Source of the DNA: Geomonas azotofigens | GTDB taxonomy: Bacteria > Desulfobacterota > Desulfuromonadia > Geobacterales > Geobacteraceae | Assembly: GCF_018919395.1 (NCBI RefSeq) | Contig: NZ_JAHLME010000002.1 | Coordinates: 620,001-684,000 of the forward strand | Direction of reading: 5' to 3' | DNA: 64,000 nt | Shown here: positions 50,804 to 59,978 of the stretch, in pieces | Layout: each line of letters opens with the position of its first letter | Numbering within the stretch: the stretch's first letter is position 1 | Program-made: the position numbers and the translations under genes | The notes under the pieces: generated by a model | Told to the model about the DNA's origin: nothing | Databases searched by the model: none | The model's input: only the letters and a program-made list of their open reading frames with translations

Positions 50804-51475
50804 ATGGAAAGAGAACATTTCAGTAAGCAGTTCGACAACGAACTGAACCAGATACGCGAGAAGCTCCTGGAAATGGGCGGTAAGGTCGAATCGATGATCG
50901 CCAACGCGATGAAGTCCCTCGTGGAAAGGGACACGGAACTCGCGGAGCGGACCATCGCTTTCGACCACGAGATCAACACCCTGGAGATGATGATCGACGA
51001 TCGCTGCCTCGAAGTACTGGCCCGGCGCCAGCCGGCCGCGCGCGACCTGCGCTTCATCACCCTGGCTTTGAAGATCGTGACCGACCTGGAGCGGATCGGC
51101 GACCAGTGCGCCAACATCTGCAAGCGCGCACGCGAGTTGAACCAGGAGCCGTCGCTGAAGCCGTACATCGACCTGCCGCGCATGGCGCAGGCCGCGTCGA
51201 ACATGGTGACGGAAGCGCTGGATGCTTTCGTACGCGGCGACGACGAGCTGGCCATAAAGGTCTGCCAGGACGACCAGTGCGTGGACGAATTGAACGAGCA
51301 GATCCAGCGCGAGCTTCTGACCTTCATGATGGCGGACCCCAAGACCATCAGCCGGGCCATGAAGATCATCCAGGTCTCCAAGGGCCTCGAGCGCATCGCC
51401 GACCACGCCACCAACATCGCCGAGATGGTTATCTTCATGATCAAGGGTAAGGATATCCGCCACACCATCGCCTGA
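50804..51475 (+). CDS. phoU: Phosphate-specific transport regulator
   Basis: This 223-residue all-helical protein carries two PhoU repeats with the metal-binding E(D)xxxD patterns: KVESMIANAMKSLVERDTELAERTIAFD and ASNMVTEALDAFVRGDDELAIKVCQDD, and TDLERIGDQCANICK and KGLERIADHATNIAEM. It dampens Pho signalling and Pst activity when phosphate is plentiful. Ribosome entry is from GGAG, 8 nt upstream. Confidence 0.96.
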   Translation: MEREHFSKQFDNELNQIREKLLEMGGKVESMIANAMKSLVERDTELAERTIAFDHEINTLEMMIDDRCLEVLARRQPAARDLRFITLALKIVTDLERIGDQCANICKRARELNQEPSLKPYIDLPRMAQAASNMVTEALDAFVRGDDELAIKVCQDDQCVDELNEQIQRELLTFMMADPKTISRAMKIIQVSKGLERIADHATNIAEMVIFMIKGKDIRHTIA

Positions 51476-51549
51476 CGCCTCAGTCGTCTCCGGACCTCGC
51501 CGGCATGACAAAAGGACCGGGTACAACCAAAAGTGCCCGTGAGGTGACT

Positions 51550-52230
51550 ATGCAGACCATATTGATCGTCGAAGACGAGCGGGACCTCGCCGAACTTCTC
51601 TCCTTCAATCTGGAGAGAGAGGGATTCAAGACCATCATCGCCACTGATGGCCATGAAGGACTGGCTAACGTTGCCCATTGCCAGCCCGACCTGGTCATCC
51701 TTGACCTCATGCTGCCAGGGATGCTGGGCACGGACGTCTGTAAGAACCTGAAGAAATCGGAAAGAACCTCCCATATCCCGGTCATCATGCTCACCGCGAA
51801 AGGCGAAGAGATCGACAAGGTCGTCGGATTCGAGGTCGGAGCCGACGATTACGTCGTGAAGCCTTTCTCCAGCAGGGAACTGCTCCTTCGCGTTAAGGCC
51901 GTGCTCAGGCGCACCAATACCGAAACCGCTCCCCGCACGATTCTGCAGTTCGGGTCCATAACCATCGATGCCGACCGCCACCTGGTCATGGTCGACGGGG
52001 AGGAGATCTTCTTCACCAGCACCGAGTTCAAGCTGCTTCACACCCTGGCGCAGAGACCTGGAAGGGTTCAGAGCCGCGACGTGCTGTTGCGGGATGTTTG
52101 GGGTTACAACTTCGTGGAGGACAGCCGGACCGTCGACACCCACATCACCCGCTTGCGCACCAAGCTGGGGTCAGCCGGCGACCTCATCAAGACCGTGCGT
52201 GGTTTTGGATACAAGCTCGACTCGCAATGA
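51550..52230 (+). CDS. phoB: PhoB-type OmpR-family response regulator
   Basis: In this 226-residue protein the receiver (1-120) has its aspartate in LVILDLMLPGMLG and Lys in DDYVVKPFSSREL. A C-terminal winged helix (about 130-225) has FFTSTEFKLLHTLAQRPGRVQSRDVLLRDVWG and SRTVDTHITRLRTKLG. Position after phoU and the Pho boxes identify it as PhoB. Its kinase PhoR is not in this window. The start 51550 follows GAGGTGACT; the frame is open 15 codons upstream without an RBS. Confidence 0.92.
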   Translation: MQTILIVEDERDLAELLSFNLEREGFKTIIATDGHEGLANVAHCQPDLVILDLMLPGMLGTDVCKNLKKSERTSHIPVIMLTAKGEEIDKVVGFEVGADDYVVKPFSSRELLLRVKAVLRRTNTETAPRTILQFGSITIDADRHLVMVDGEEIFFTSTEFKLLHTLAQRPGRVQSRDVLLRDVWGYNFVEDSRTVDTHITRLRTKLGSAGDLIKTVRGFGYKLDSQ

Positions 52231-52305
52231 GCTGCGGAATCCTCCTTGTCTCGGTGCCGGTGCAGGAATAACAGAACCGGAGATCACTAAAACCATTCCG
52301 AAGCA

Positions 52306-52340
52306 AAGAAGCCGCCAGGGCAAAGCCCTGGCGGCTTCTT
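52306..52340 (+). terminator. Strong hairpin after phoB
   Basis: Perfect 16-bp arms AAGAAGCCGCCAGGGC / GCCCTGGCGGCTTCTT have an AAA loop. The following sequence (atgtatgg) lacks a long T-run, but the stem itself ends in CTTCTT. Confidence 0.8.
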
Positions 52341-52471
52341 ATGTATGGTTAAACTGTTTGTCGGCGAATAGCTCCGTTAGCATGCATCACACCTCCCGCC
52401 ACCTCGCAGCCCCTCCTCCCCCTTCCAGAATGATTTCCAGAAAAAGGCTCAGCAAAATTTTTCAACGACAC

Positions 52472-52489
52472 GTCAACAAAACGTTGACA
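52472..52489 (+). promoter_or_regulatory. Operator-like inverted repeat over a consensus -35, 5-oxoproline operon
   Basis: GTCAAC-AAAAC-GTTGAC (52472-52488) is a perfect 6-bp inverted repeat whose right arm contains a perfect -35 TTGACA (52484-52489). More CAACG/CGTTG elements follow at 52495-52500 and 52520-52525. A -10 is not clear (TTGTAT at 17 bp, TATACC at 20 bp). The leader to the first gene is about 260 nt and includes a GAAGAGCTCTTC palindrome (52644-52655). No gene is seen in 52341-52776. Confidence 0.5.
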
Positions 52490-52776
52490 TTTTATCAACG
52501 AAATGTTTGTATACCGAAAACGTTGTTTGTAATTGTGGAGTACAGGCCGCCGTGCACCTCATGGAGGGGCGACAGACGAACTTCGCCGTAACAGGCGCCC
52601 TGCTGCCACCTGACCGCCCTCCCGTGGAAGCCCCCCCAGGTGGGAAGAGCTCTTCGCGGTTGATCCACATGGCATAAAACTTCTTAATCCCCCCTGCCCC
52701 ACCTGATGCGCTCCTGGGCAGACCGGCCGGCGTCAAGTTCATAGTCGTATTTTTCACCCCCGAAAAGGAGAATGCC

Positions 52777-53526
52777 ATGCAAGCCACGCAAGGAGCTGTA
52801 AACCTCTGGCCGCTCATCGGTGTAGCCGTAATCATTGCCGGTTTTATCCTACGGCAAAACCCCGTTATGGTTGTCATCATCGCGGCGGTGGTTACCGGCC
52901 TCACCGCCGCCATGCCCATCGACAAGATTCTCATCTCGCTGGGCACCGGATTCGTGAAGACCCGGAACCTGCCACTGATTCTATTGCTGCCACTGGGAGT
53001 CATCGGTCTGCTGGAGCGCTACGGGCTGAAAGAACAAGCCCAGCGCATAATCGCCAAGATCAAATCAGCGACAGCGGGACGGTTGCTGATGGTCTACCTG
53101 TTCGTGCGCGAGTTGACGGCCGGGCTTGGCCTGGTGAGCCTTGGCGGCCACCCGCAGATGGTGCGCCCGCTGATCGCGCCTATGGCCGAAGGTGCGACCG
53201 AAAACCGCTACGGCTCCATACCGGACCAGCTGCTTTACAAGATAAGGGCAATGGCTGCCGCCACGGATAACGTCGGCCTGTTCTTCGGGGAAGACATTTT
53301 CGTAGCCTTTGGAGCCATCGTGCTGATGCAGACGATCCTGCGCGGGTACAGCATAGAGGTCAATCCCCTGCACATGGCGCTGTGGGGCATCCCAACGGCC
53401 ATCTCGGCATTCACCATCCACGCGTTCCGCCTGCGCAGGCTGGACGTGGAAATCGAACGGGAACTGGGTTTCCAGAAAACCGCTGAAACCGTCGTCACCG
53501 AGGCATTCACAGGAGAAAAAGCATGA
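52777..53526 (+). CDS. 5-oxoproline transporter, DUF969-family subunit
   Basis: This 249-residue inner-membrane protein has about six TM helices (VNLWPLIGVAVIIAGFILRQNPVMVVIIAAVVTGL at the N-terminus). The conserved LPLGVIGLLERYGLKEQAQRII and FVRELTAGLGLVSLGGHPQMVRPLIAPMAEGA define DUF969. DUF969 and DUF979 proteins occur together beside pxp genes and are taken as a two-part 5-oxoproline (pyroglutamate) importer. AAGGAGAATGCC precedes the ATG. Its stop overlaps the next start (ATGA). Confidence 0.88.
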   Translation: MQATQGAVNLWPLIGVAVIIAGFILRQNPVMVVIIAAVVTGLTAAMPIDKILISLGTGFVKTRNLPLILLLPLGVIGLLERYGLKEQAQRIIAKIKSATAGRLLMVYLFVRELTAGLGLVSLGGHPQMVRPLIAPMAEGATENRYGSIPDQLLYKIRAMAAATDNVGLFFGEDIFVAFGAIVLMQTILRGYSIEVNPLHMALWGIPTAISAFTIHAFRLRRLDVEIERELGFQKTAETVVTEAFTGEKA

Positions 53527-54491
53527 GTTCGACGATCTTGCCGCTGAATTACTTTTTCATTCTGCTGGGACTGACGCTGTCCGTCATTTCCATCATGTCC
53601 TTTCGCGATCAAGGCAACCCGAGGCGCATCGCCACCGGCTCGTTCTGGGCGCTCTACGCGGTGGTCTTCCTGATCGGTGATCTACTGCTTCCCCTGGTCG
53701 CCGGCATCATCGTCGTGGCGATGGCACTCATCGCCGGGCTGGGCGGCGTCTCCCTCGGCAAGTACAGCCAGTTCACCGCCGAGGAGCGCCACGAAAGCGC
53801 GGTCAAACTGGGCAACCGCCTGTTGTATCCGGCACTGATCATCCCCTTTACCACCATGATCGGCTCGGTGGTATTTCAAAAGACCAAGATCGGCGGCATG
53901 TTCCTGCTCGATCAAAAGAACTTCACCCTGGTAAGCCTTGGCATCGGCTGCATTCTCGCCCTCATCGTCGCCTGCCGCTTCACGGGGTCCACACCGGTGC
54001 AGGCCATGCGCGAAGCCCGCCGCCTGATCGACTCGATGGGGTGGGCCGTGGTGCTGCCCCACATGCTGGCTGTCCTGGGGCTGCTGTTCATGGATGCCGG
54101 CGTAGGCAAGGCGGTAGCCAACATCACCACCACCTACATCCCGATGGACTTCAAGCTGGTGGCCGTAGCGGTCTTCTGTCTTGGGATGACCATTTTCACC
54201 ATGATCATGGGCAATGCCTTTGCCGCCTTTCCGGTCATGGCCGGCGGGGTCGGGGTTCCCATCCTCATGGGGGTGTTCCACGGCAATCCCGCCATCGTCG
54301 CCGCGATCGGCATGTTCTCGGGCTACTGCGGCACGCTGATGACCCCCATGGCGGCTAACTTCAACATCGTCCCTGCGGCCCTGCTCGACCTTCCCGACAA
54401 AAACGGGGTCATCAAGGTGCAGATCATGACCGCCCTGCCGCTGCTCGTGGTCAACATCGCCCTGATGTATTTCCTGATGAACGCGTTCTAG
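53523..54491 (+). CDS. 5-oxoproline transporter, DUF979-family subunit
   Basis: This 322-residue membrane protein has about nine TM helices. LNYFFILLGLTLSVISIMSFRDQGNPRRI, TMIGSVVF, MGNAFAAFPVMAGGVGVPILMGVFHGNPAIVAAIGMFSGYCGTLMTPMAANFN and the ending PLLVVNIALMYFLMNAF are DUF979 hallmarks. It is coupled by 4-bp overlap to the DUF969 partner and probably forms the importer with it. Confidence 0.88.
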   Translation: MSSTILPLNYFFILLGLTLSVISIMSFRDQGNPRRIATGSFWALYAVVFLIGDLLLPLVAGIIVVAMALIAGLGGVSLGKYSQFTAEERHESAVKLGNRLLYPALIIPFTTMIGSVVFQKTKIGGMFLLDQKNFTLVSLGIGCILALIVACRFTGSTPVQAMREARRLIDSMGWAVVLPHMLAVLGLLFMDAGVGKAVANITTTYIPMDFKLVAVAVFCLGMTIFTMIMGNAFAAFPVMAGGVGVPILMGVFHGNPAIVAAIGMFSGYCGTLMTPMAANFNIVPAALLDLPDKNGVIKVQIMTALPLLVVNIALMYFLMNAF

Positions 54492-54509
54492 AGCCAAAAG
54501 GAGAAAGTC

Positions 54510-57470
54510 GTGTCCAACCAAGGCGTTGAAGGAGCGGTAAGCCACAGCGGCGATAACAACAGCTGGCTTGAAGCAGAGATGCATCCCTACTTTTTCGTCT
54601 CCATGAAGGACGAGCCGGAGGCGATCGATATCCTCAGGCGCGAACTGGGGACCCTGCGGCATAACCGCCGCCTGATACTCGCGGACCGGGACAGGAGCTT
54701 CATCCAGGCCGTGGCCAACGTTCCCGGGTCGTTGTATGAGTCGATCCGCCGGGTGCGCGAGCGGGAGATATCCTACGCGATGATCGCCCACTCGGAGGGC
54801 CCTCTCCCGGGAATGCAGCAGACCCTGGAAATCCAGCGCCTGGAATTCGACCGCAAATCGAACCACGAGGTCTTGAACGGCAAAGGAAACGAGGTTCCCG
54901 CCGATGTGCGCAACCGGATCCATGACGATTTCATCCGGGAATACCCGGCGAGCCCCACCGGGGACTTCGACCGGCTGCTACGGATCATCTGGCTCAACAA
55001 CGAGAGCTACGTGCGCATTTCCCCGCCGGCGCGGGTGGCCCAGATCCTGAACCTGTTCCAGATGGGCAACCAGGGGGGCGGCCTGCACCTGGACGTGGAA
55101 CCTATGGCAACGGGAGGCGAGTCGCGGGTCCTCTTTGCCGTTGCCAATCCCCCCCAGAAGGACTTCCTGCTGCAGGTCATGGAAGTCTTCAACCGGCTTG
55201 GGCTGGCCGTGAACCGCGCCTACTGCCTGACCATCTCCAACGGCGTCCACCCCTACTTCCTCGGGACCTTCTACGTGCGCCCGCGCGGGGGGAGCCTGCT
55301 GGAAAAGAACTCCGAGAGCTTCGTTCGTCTGCAAGGCGAGTTATACACCACGCAGATTCTCAATGTCGGCTCCCCGACGTACCGCGAGTTCGTCACCAAG
55401 GACGTCATCTCCGGCGAGGACGCCGCCCTGATCAACGCCTTCACCGCGTTCTGCCATTCCAACCTCGCCCACAACCAGCCCGACCGCTTCGGCCTCGAGG
55501 ACGTCCAAAACGCCTTCACCTCCCATCCCGACATAGCGCTCCAGCTGGTGAGGCTGTTCCGCAGCCGCTTCGACCCGCGCGCCGTTGGCGCGACCGACTA
55601 TGAGGCGCTGCTGGCCGCGACGCAGCAGACCGTGACCGATTACAGCACCGGCCACCGCTACCTGGACGAGATACGGAGGGCGATTTTCCGCTGTTGCCTC
55701 TCCTTTATCCGCAACACGCTGAAGACCAACTTCTTCGTGGTGGTGAAGCAGGCGCTCTCCTTCAGGATCGACCCCGCCTATCTGGCCGAGCTCGGTCCCG
55801 ACTTCACCGGGGATCTGCCACAAGGCACACCGTTTCGGATCACCTTCTTCTTCAGCCGTTTCGGCTTCGGCTACCACATCGGCTTTTCCGACATCGCCCG
55901 CGGCGGCTGGCGCACCGTCATCGCCCGCACCAAGGATGACTTCGTCACCAACTCCAACAACCTGTTCCGCGAAAACTTCGTGCTGGCGTTCACCCAGCAT
56001 CTCAAGAACAAGGACATCTACGAGGGCGGCTCCAAGATGGTGTTGATCCTGAACACCGCCGACCTCAAGGCGCGGGATCGTGACCAGGAAACCTGGCGCC
56101 TGTACAAGCTGCAGTACGGTGTCATCAACGCCTTCCTCGACATATACGTGACCGAAAACGGGATCGCGAAAAATCCCGGCGTCGTCGACTACTATCGCGA
56201 GGATGAACCGATCGAGCTTGGCCCGGACGAGAACATGCACGACAACGTCATCGAGGCCATCGCCCGCATCTCGGCGAAAAGGGGCTACATCCTCGGCAAC
56301 GGCATCATGTCCAGCAAGCAGGTCGGCATCAATCACAAGGAATTCGGCGTCACCTCGCTCGGTGTCGTCACCTTTGCCGAGATAACCATGGCCGAACTCG
56401 GCATCGACATGCGCGAAGCCCCCTACTCCGTGAAGATGACCGGCGGTCCCAACGGCGACGTGGCGGGCAACGCCATGCGCTTGCTCCTGGAGCGCTCTCC
56501 GCAGGTGCAGATCCGGCTGATCCTGGACGGGACCGCGGCGCTGTGCGACACGGCCGGAGCGGACCGCGACGAACTCGGGCGCATACTGCTTTCCCGGGAC
56601 CTCGACGCCTTCGACCCGTGGCAACTCAATCCCGGCGGTTTCATGCTCTTTCGCAGCGGGAGCCGCTCCGAGGGACTGCGCGAGCTCTATCGCAAGGTGA
56701 CCCGAACGGCCGACGGGGTGGAGGAAGAATGGATCTCGGTGGATGAATTCTCCCGGGAATTCGCGGAGCTCCCCTTCTGCGTGAAGGCGGACCTTTTCAT
56801 CCCCGGTGGCGGCAGGCCGGAAACCATCGACACGCACAACTGGGAACGCTTCTTACTCCCCGACGGCACCCCTTCCGCCAAGGTCATCATCGAGGGGGCC
56901 AACTCGTTCATCACCCCTGAGGCGCGGCAGCACCTGCAGAGAAAAGGCATCATCATCATGCGGGACGCATCCGCCAACAAGTGCGGGGTCATCTCCTCCT
57001 CCTACGAGATCATCGCCAACCTGCTGCTGACCGAGGAGGAGTTCCTGGCCAACAAGGAGCGCTACGTTGCCGACGTGCTCCAGATCCTGGAACGACGCGC
57101 CGCTGACGAGGCGAGGCTGATCCTGAGGCGCCGCCGCGAGCAGCCAAACCTTCTCTGCACCGACATTTCCAATTCCATCAGCGCCGAGATCAACACGCAC
57201 TACGCACGGCTGTTCAGCTTCTTCCAGAAACGGCCGGACATCTGCCTGCAACCGCTCTTCAAACGGGCGATCATGAGCCACCTCCCCCGCTTCCTGAGCG
57301 AAAACAGCAGTTACAGCCAAAGGATCGGACAACTGCCCCAGAAGTACCTTTTCGCAATCCTCGCGGCCGAAATAGGATCCGCAATGGTGTACCGGGGCGA
57401 CCAGGAGGCGGACTTCGAGGAGTTCGTGAAGGTCTTCCTGGACCGGAACTTCCCTGGGGAGGGAGCATGA
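54510..57470 (+). CDS. NAD-dependent glutamate dehydrogenase, large (about 115-kDa) type
   Basis: This 986-residue enzyme oxidatively deaminates glutamate to 2-oxoglutarate and ammonium. The N-terminal half (about 1-400) is a regulatory region. The catalytic part has FGFGYHIGFSDIARGGWRT, NIYEGG-type GGSKMVLILN, MSSKQVGINHKEFGVTS, the dinucleotide-fold MTGGPNGDVAGNAMRLL, and VIIEGANSFITPEARQHLQRKGI. It is shorter than the roughly 1600-residue proteobacterial GDH and closer to the fungal GDH2 size. GTG 54510 follows AAAAGGAGAAAGTC. Position directly between transporter and 5-oxoprolinase genes points to a catabolic, not assimilatory, role. It overlaps pxpB by 4 bp. Confidence 0.92.
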   Translation: MSNQGVEGAVSHSGDNNSWLEAEMHPYFFVSMKDEPEAIDILRRELGTLRHNRRLILADRDRSFIQAVANVPGSLYESIRRVREREISYAMIAHSEGPLPGMQQTLEIQRLEFDRKSNHEVLNGKGNEVPADVRNRIHDDFIREYPASPTGDFDRLLRIIWLNNESYVRISPPARVAQILNLFQMGNQGGGLHLDVEPMATGGESRVLFAVANPPQKDFLLQVMEVFNRLGLAVNRAYCLTISNGVHPYFLGTFYVRPRGGSLLEKNSESFVRLQGELYTTQILNVGSPTYREFVTKDVISGEDAALINAFTAFCHSNLAHNQPDRFGLEDVQNAFTSHPDIALQLVRLFRSRFDPRAVGATDYEALLAATQQTVTDYSTGHRYLDEIRRAIFRCCLSFIRNTLKTNFFVVVKQALSFRIDPAYLAELGPDFTGDLPQGTPFRITFFFSRFGFGYHIGFSDIARGGWRTVIARTKDDFVTNSNNLFRENFVLAFTQHLKNKDIYEGGSKMVLILNTADLKARDRDQETWRLYKLQYGVINAFLDIYVTENGIAKNPGVVDYYREDEPIELGPDENMHDNVIEAIARISAKRGYILGNGIMSSKQVGINHKEFGVTSLGVVTFAEITMAELGIDMREAPYSVKMTGGPNGDVAGNAMRLLLERSPQVQIRLILDGTAALCDTAGADRDELGRILLSRDLDAFDPWQLNPGGFMLFRSGSRSEGLRELYRKVTRTADGVEEEWISVDEFSREFAELPFCVKADLFIPGGGRPETIDTHNWERFLLPDGTPSAKVIIEGANSFITPEARQHLQRKGIIIMRDASANKCGVISSSYEIIANLLLTEEEFLANKERYVADVLQILERRAADEARLILRRRREQPNLLCTDISNSISAEINTHYARLFSFFQKRPDICLQPLFKRAIMSHLPRFLSENSSYSQRIGQLPQKYLFAILAAEIGSAMVYRGDQEADFEEFVKVFLDRNFPGEGA

Positions 57471-58225
57471 GCGACACAAACATCGTCAAAGCCGGCGAAC
57501 AAGGAGTGGTGGTGGAATTCGGCAACGTGATCGACCCCGGCGTCAACGCCCGGGTTCATCGCCTGGCGCAGTTGATCGCCAGCGACATGCCGGACGAGAT
57601 ACTCGAGCTGGTGCCGACCTACCGTTCCTTGATGGTCTACTTCGACCCGCAGAGAATCAACCGGGAGGCGCTCAGCGAGAAGATCAGGCTCTACCTGGAG
57701 AGCGGCGACCAAAGCGGTGACCGCAGCGACACGGCCACGGTGGTCAGCATCCCGGTCTGCTATGGCGGCGATTTTGGCCCCGACCTCGATTTCGTCGCGA
57801 GCCACAACAAGCTGAGCACGCAGGAGGTGGTCCAGATTCATACCTCCCGCGCCTACCAGGTCTACATGCTGGGCTTTACCCCCGGTTTTCCCTATCTGGG
57901 CGGGATGTCGGATCGGATCGCGGCACCGCGACTGGCTCAACCCAGGGTGGTGATCCCCGCGGGTTCCGTTGGCATCGCCGGCAGCCAGACCGGCATCTAC
58001 CCGATCGAGAGCCCCGGCGGGTGGCAGTTGATCGGGCGCACGCCGCTGCAGATCTTCAGTCCCGGGTCGGCCAACCCGTTTCTCTTCGCGGCGGGAAACT
58101 TCCTGCGCTTTACCGCGATAGACGCCGAAACCTTCCTGGATATCAGGCGGCAGGTGGAATCGGGTAGCTACCTGCCGGTGACCGGCACTATTGAACGAGG
58201 GGGGGACGCCGCATGTGCACTGTGA
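57467..58225 (+). CDS. pxpB: 5-oxoprolinase subunit PxpB
   Basis: This 252-residue cytoplasmic protein is of the KipI/allophanate-hydrolase-subunit-1 fold. The signature is YMLGFTPGFPYLGGMSDRIAAPRLAQPR then IPAGSVGIAGSQTGIYPIESPGGWQLIGRTP. With PxpC and PxpA it cleaves 5-oxoproline to glutamate using ATP. The start is coupled to the GDH stop (ATGA) with GGGAGGGAGC ahead. Older databases call it a sporulation-kinase inhibitor homologue; the neighbourhood makes the 5-oxoprolinase role clear. Confidence 0.93.
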   Translation: MSDTNIVKAGEQGVVVEFGNVIDPGVNARVHRLAQLIASDMPDEILELVPTYRSLMVYFDPQRINREALSEKIRLYLESGDQSGDRSDTATVVSIPVCYGGDFGPDLDFVASHNKLSTQEVVQIHTSRAYQVYMLGFTPGFPYLGGMSDRIAAPRLAQPRVVIPAGSVGIAGSQTGIYPIESPGGWQLIGRTPLQIFSPGSANPFLFAAGNFLRFTAIDAETFLDIRRQVESGSYLPVTGTIERGGDAACAL

Positions 58226-59145
58226 TCAAACCGGGGATGCTGACGACCGTCCAGGACCGTGGGCGCACCGGGTATCGCGCCTTCGGGATGCCGGTGTCCG
58301 GAGTCATGGACCGCTACGCCGCCAGCATGGCCAACATCCTGGCCGGCAATGACCCCGGGGCGGCGGTACTGGAAATGACCATGCTGGGCGGAACCTTCCG
58401 CTTCCCCAACGAAACCTACCTGGCCGTGTGCGGGGCGGATATGCAGGGGACCCTGAACGGCAAGAAGATCAAAAACTGGTCCGCCTTTTACGTCCCGGCC
58501 AACAGCGAACTCTGCTTCGGCTACGCGGTGAACGGCTGCCGCAGCTATCTCGCCTTCTACGGGGGCATCGCCGTCCCCGAGGTCTTGGGAAGCAGGTCGA
58601 CCTATACCCGCGCCGGCATAGGCGGCTTTGACGGCCGGGCACTGCAGGCCGATGACGTCATCGAAATCGCCAAGGCCGACCGGATGCCCTTCGCACCGCG
58701 CGAACTTTCCTACCATCACCTCCCCAAGTACGGCAGCGAGGTGCGCCTGCGGGTAATTCCGGGGCCACAGGAAGGGCTGTTTACCCCCGAGGGGTTGCGG
58801 TCGCTCTTCAGCCAGAGCTTCACGGTTTCCCCCAGAAACGACCGCATGGGTGTCCTCTTGGAAGGGCCGACCATCGAGCATGCCGCGGGGCCGGACATCA
58901 TTTCCGACGCCCTGAGCGCGGGCGCGATCCAGGTTCCGGGGGACGGGCACCCCATCATCATGATGGCGGACTGCCAGACGACGGGCGGCTACGCGAAGAT
59001 CGGTTTCGTGATCGGACCCGACCTGTCCAAGCTGGCACAGGCCAAGGCCGGAGACAGCGTGACCTTTGTGGAGTGCGGCGATCAGGAGGCGGTCGCGGCG
59101 CTGGCCGCGGAAAATTTGAGCTACGAGAAGGCGGCGCTCGGGTAA
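58213..59145 (+). CDS. pxpC: 5-oxoprolinase subunit PxpC
   Basis: This 310-residue protein is of the KipA/allophanate-hydrolase-subunit-2 fold: IKPGMLTTVQDRGRTGYRAFGMPVSGVMDRYAASMAN, VCGADM, GGIAVPEVLGSRSTYTRAGIGG and GHPIIMMADCQTTGGYAKIG. Family proteins are often labelled biotin-dependent carboxyltransferase from their likeness to urea carboxylase. Here it is the partner of PxpB, overlapping it by 13 bp. Together they supply the ATP-dependent part of 5-oxoprolinase. Confidence 0.93.
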   Translation: MCTVIKPGMLTTVQDRGRTGYRAFGMPVSGVMDRYAASMANILAGNDPGAAVLEMTMLGGTFRFPNETYLAVCGADMQGTLNGKKIKNWSAFYVPANSELCFGYAVNGCRSYLAFYGGIAVPEVLGSRSTYTRAGIGGFDGRALQADDVIEIAKADRMPFAPRELSYHHLPKYGSEVRLRVIPGPQEGLFTPEGLRSLFSQSFTVSPRNDRMGVLLEGPTIEHAAGPDIISDALSAGAIQVPGDGHPIIMMADCQTTGGYAKIGFVIGPDLSKLAQAKAGDSVTFVECGDQEAVAALAAENLSYEKAALG

Positions 59146-59203
59146 GTGCCGGGGCGTTCGGGGCCAGCGCAAGACGCGAGGCCCGGAGTAAGGAGAAAAC
59201 AGT

Positions 59204-59965
59204 ATGCACATCGATTTGAACTGCGACATGGGTGAAGGGTTCGGCGCGTACACTATCGGCAGTGACGAGCAGGTGATGCCGTTCATCACCTCGGCGAACA
59301 TCGCCTGCGGCTTTCACGCCTCTGACCCGGCGACCATCCGCAAGACCGTCAGGATGGCCAAGACCCACGGCGTCGCGGTGGGAGCCCACCCCTCCTACCC
59401 CGACCTGGTCGGGTTCGGGCGGCGTCCCATGGAACTCTCGGCAGAGGAGGTCACCGCGGACCTGATCTACCAGATCGGGGCCCTGGCCGCGTTCTGCAAG
59501 TGCGAAGGGATCAAGCTGCAGCACGTAAAGCCGCACGGGGCGCTCTACAACAAGGCCGCCGTCAGCAGCACCATAGCCTTGGCCATCGCCGAGGCGATCA
59601 AGGCCCTGGATCCTGACCTGTACCTGGTATGCCTGAGCAATTCCGAGATGGTGACCGCCGCCAAGGCAACCGGCATCAGGTACGTGGAAGAGGTCTTCGC
59701 CGATCGCGCCTACACCCGGGAAGGGAAACTGGTGCCGCGGACCCAGCCGGGCGCGGTGATCCACGATCCGGCGCTGGCCGCGGAACGGGTACTGGCCACG
59801 GTCAGGGACCGCAGCGTGACCTCCATAGATGGCAGCGAGGTCCCTCTCAACGCCCAGACCATCTGCGTTCATGGCGATACCGCCGAAGCTATCGAGATGA
59901 TCCGGATCATCAGGTCGCGGCTGGAGCGGGAAAAGGTTCAACTGAACGCCTTCGGCACTCTTTAA
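59204..59965 (+). CDS. pxpA: 5-oxoprolinase subunit PxpA (LamB/YcsF family)
   Basis: This 253-residue TIM-barrel-like protein opens [16 protein letters not shown], followed by [44 protein letters not shown] and [13 protein letters not shown]. The His/Asp residues of these motifs form the proposed active site. It completes PxpABC. AAGGAG lies 8 nt upstream. The order here is B-C-A, with the carboxylase genes starting 13 bp later. Confidence 0.95.
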   Translation: MHIDLNCDMGEGFGAYTIGSDEQVMPFITSANIACGFHASDPATIRKTVRMAKTHGVAVGAHPSYPDLVGFGRRPMELSAEEVTADLIYQIGALAAFCKCEGIKLQHVKPHGALYNKAAVSSTIALAIAEAIKALDPDLYLVCLSNSEMVTAAKATGIRYVEEVFADRAYTREGKLVPRTQPGAVIHDPALAAERVLATVRDRSVTSIDGSEVPLNAQTICVHGDTAEAIEMIRIIRSRLEREKVQLNAFGTL

Positions 59966-59978
59966 AGCGAGGTACACC

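Noticed and set aside
52306-52776. phoR expected after phoB
   Set aside because: The region is non-coding; a terminator hairpin ends the operon, so the kinase must be elsewhere.
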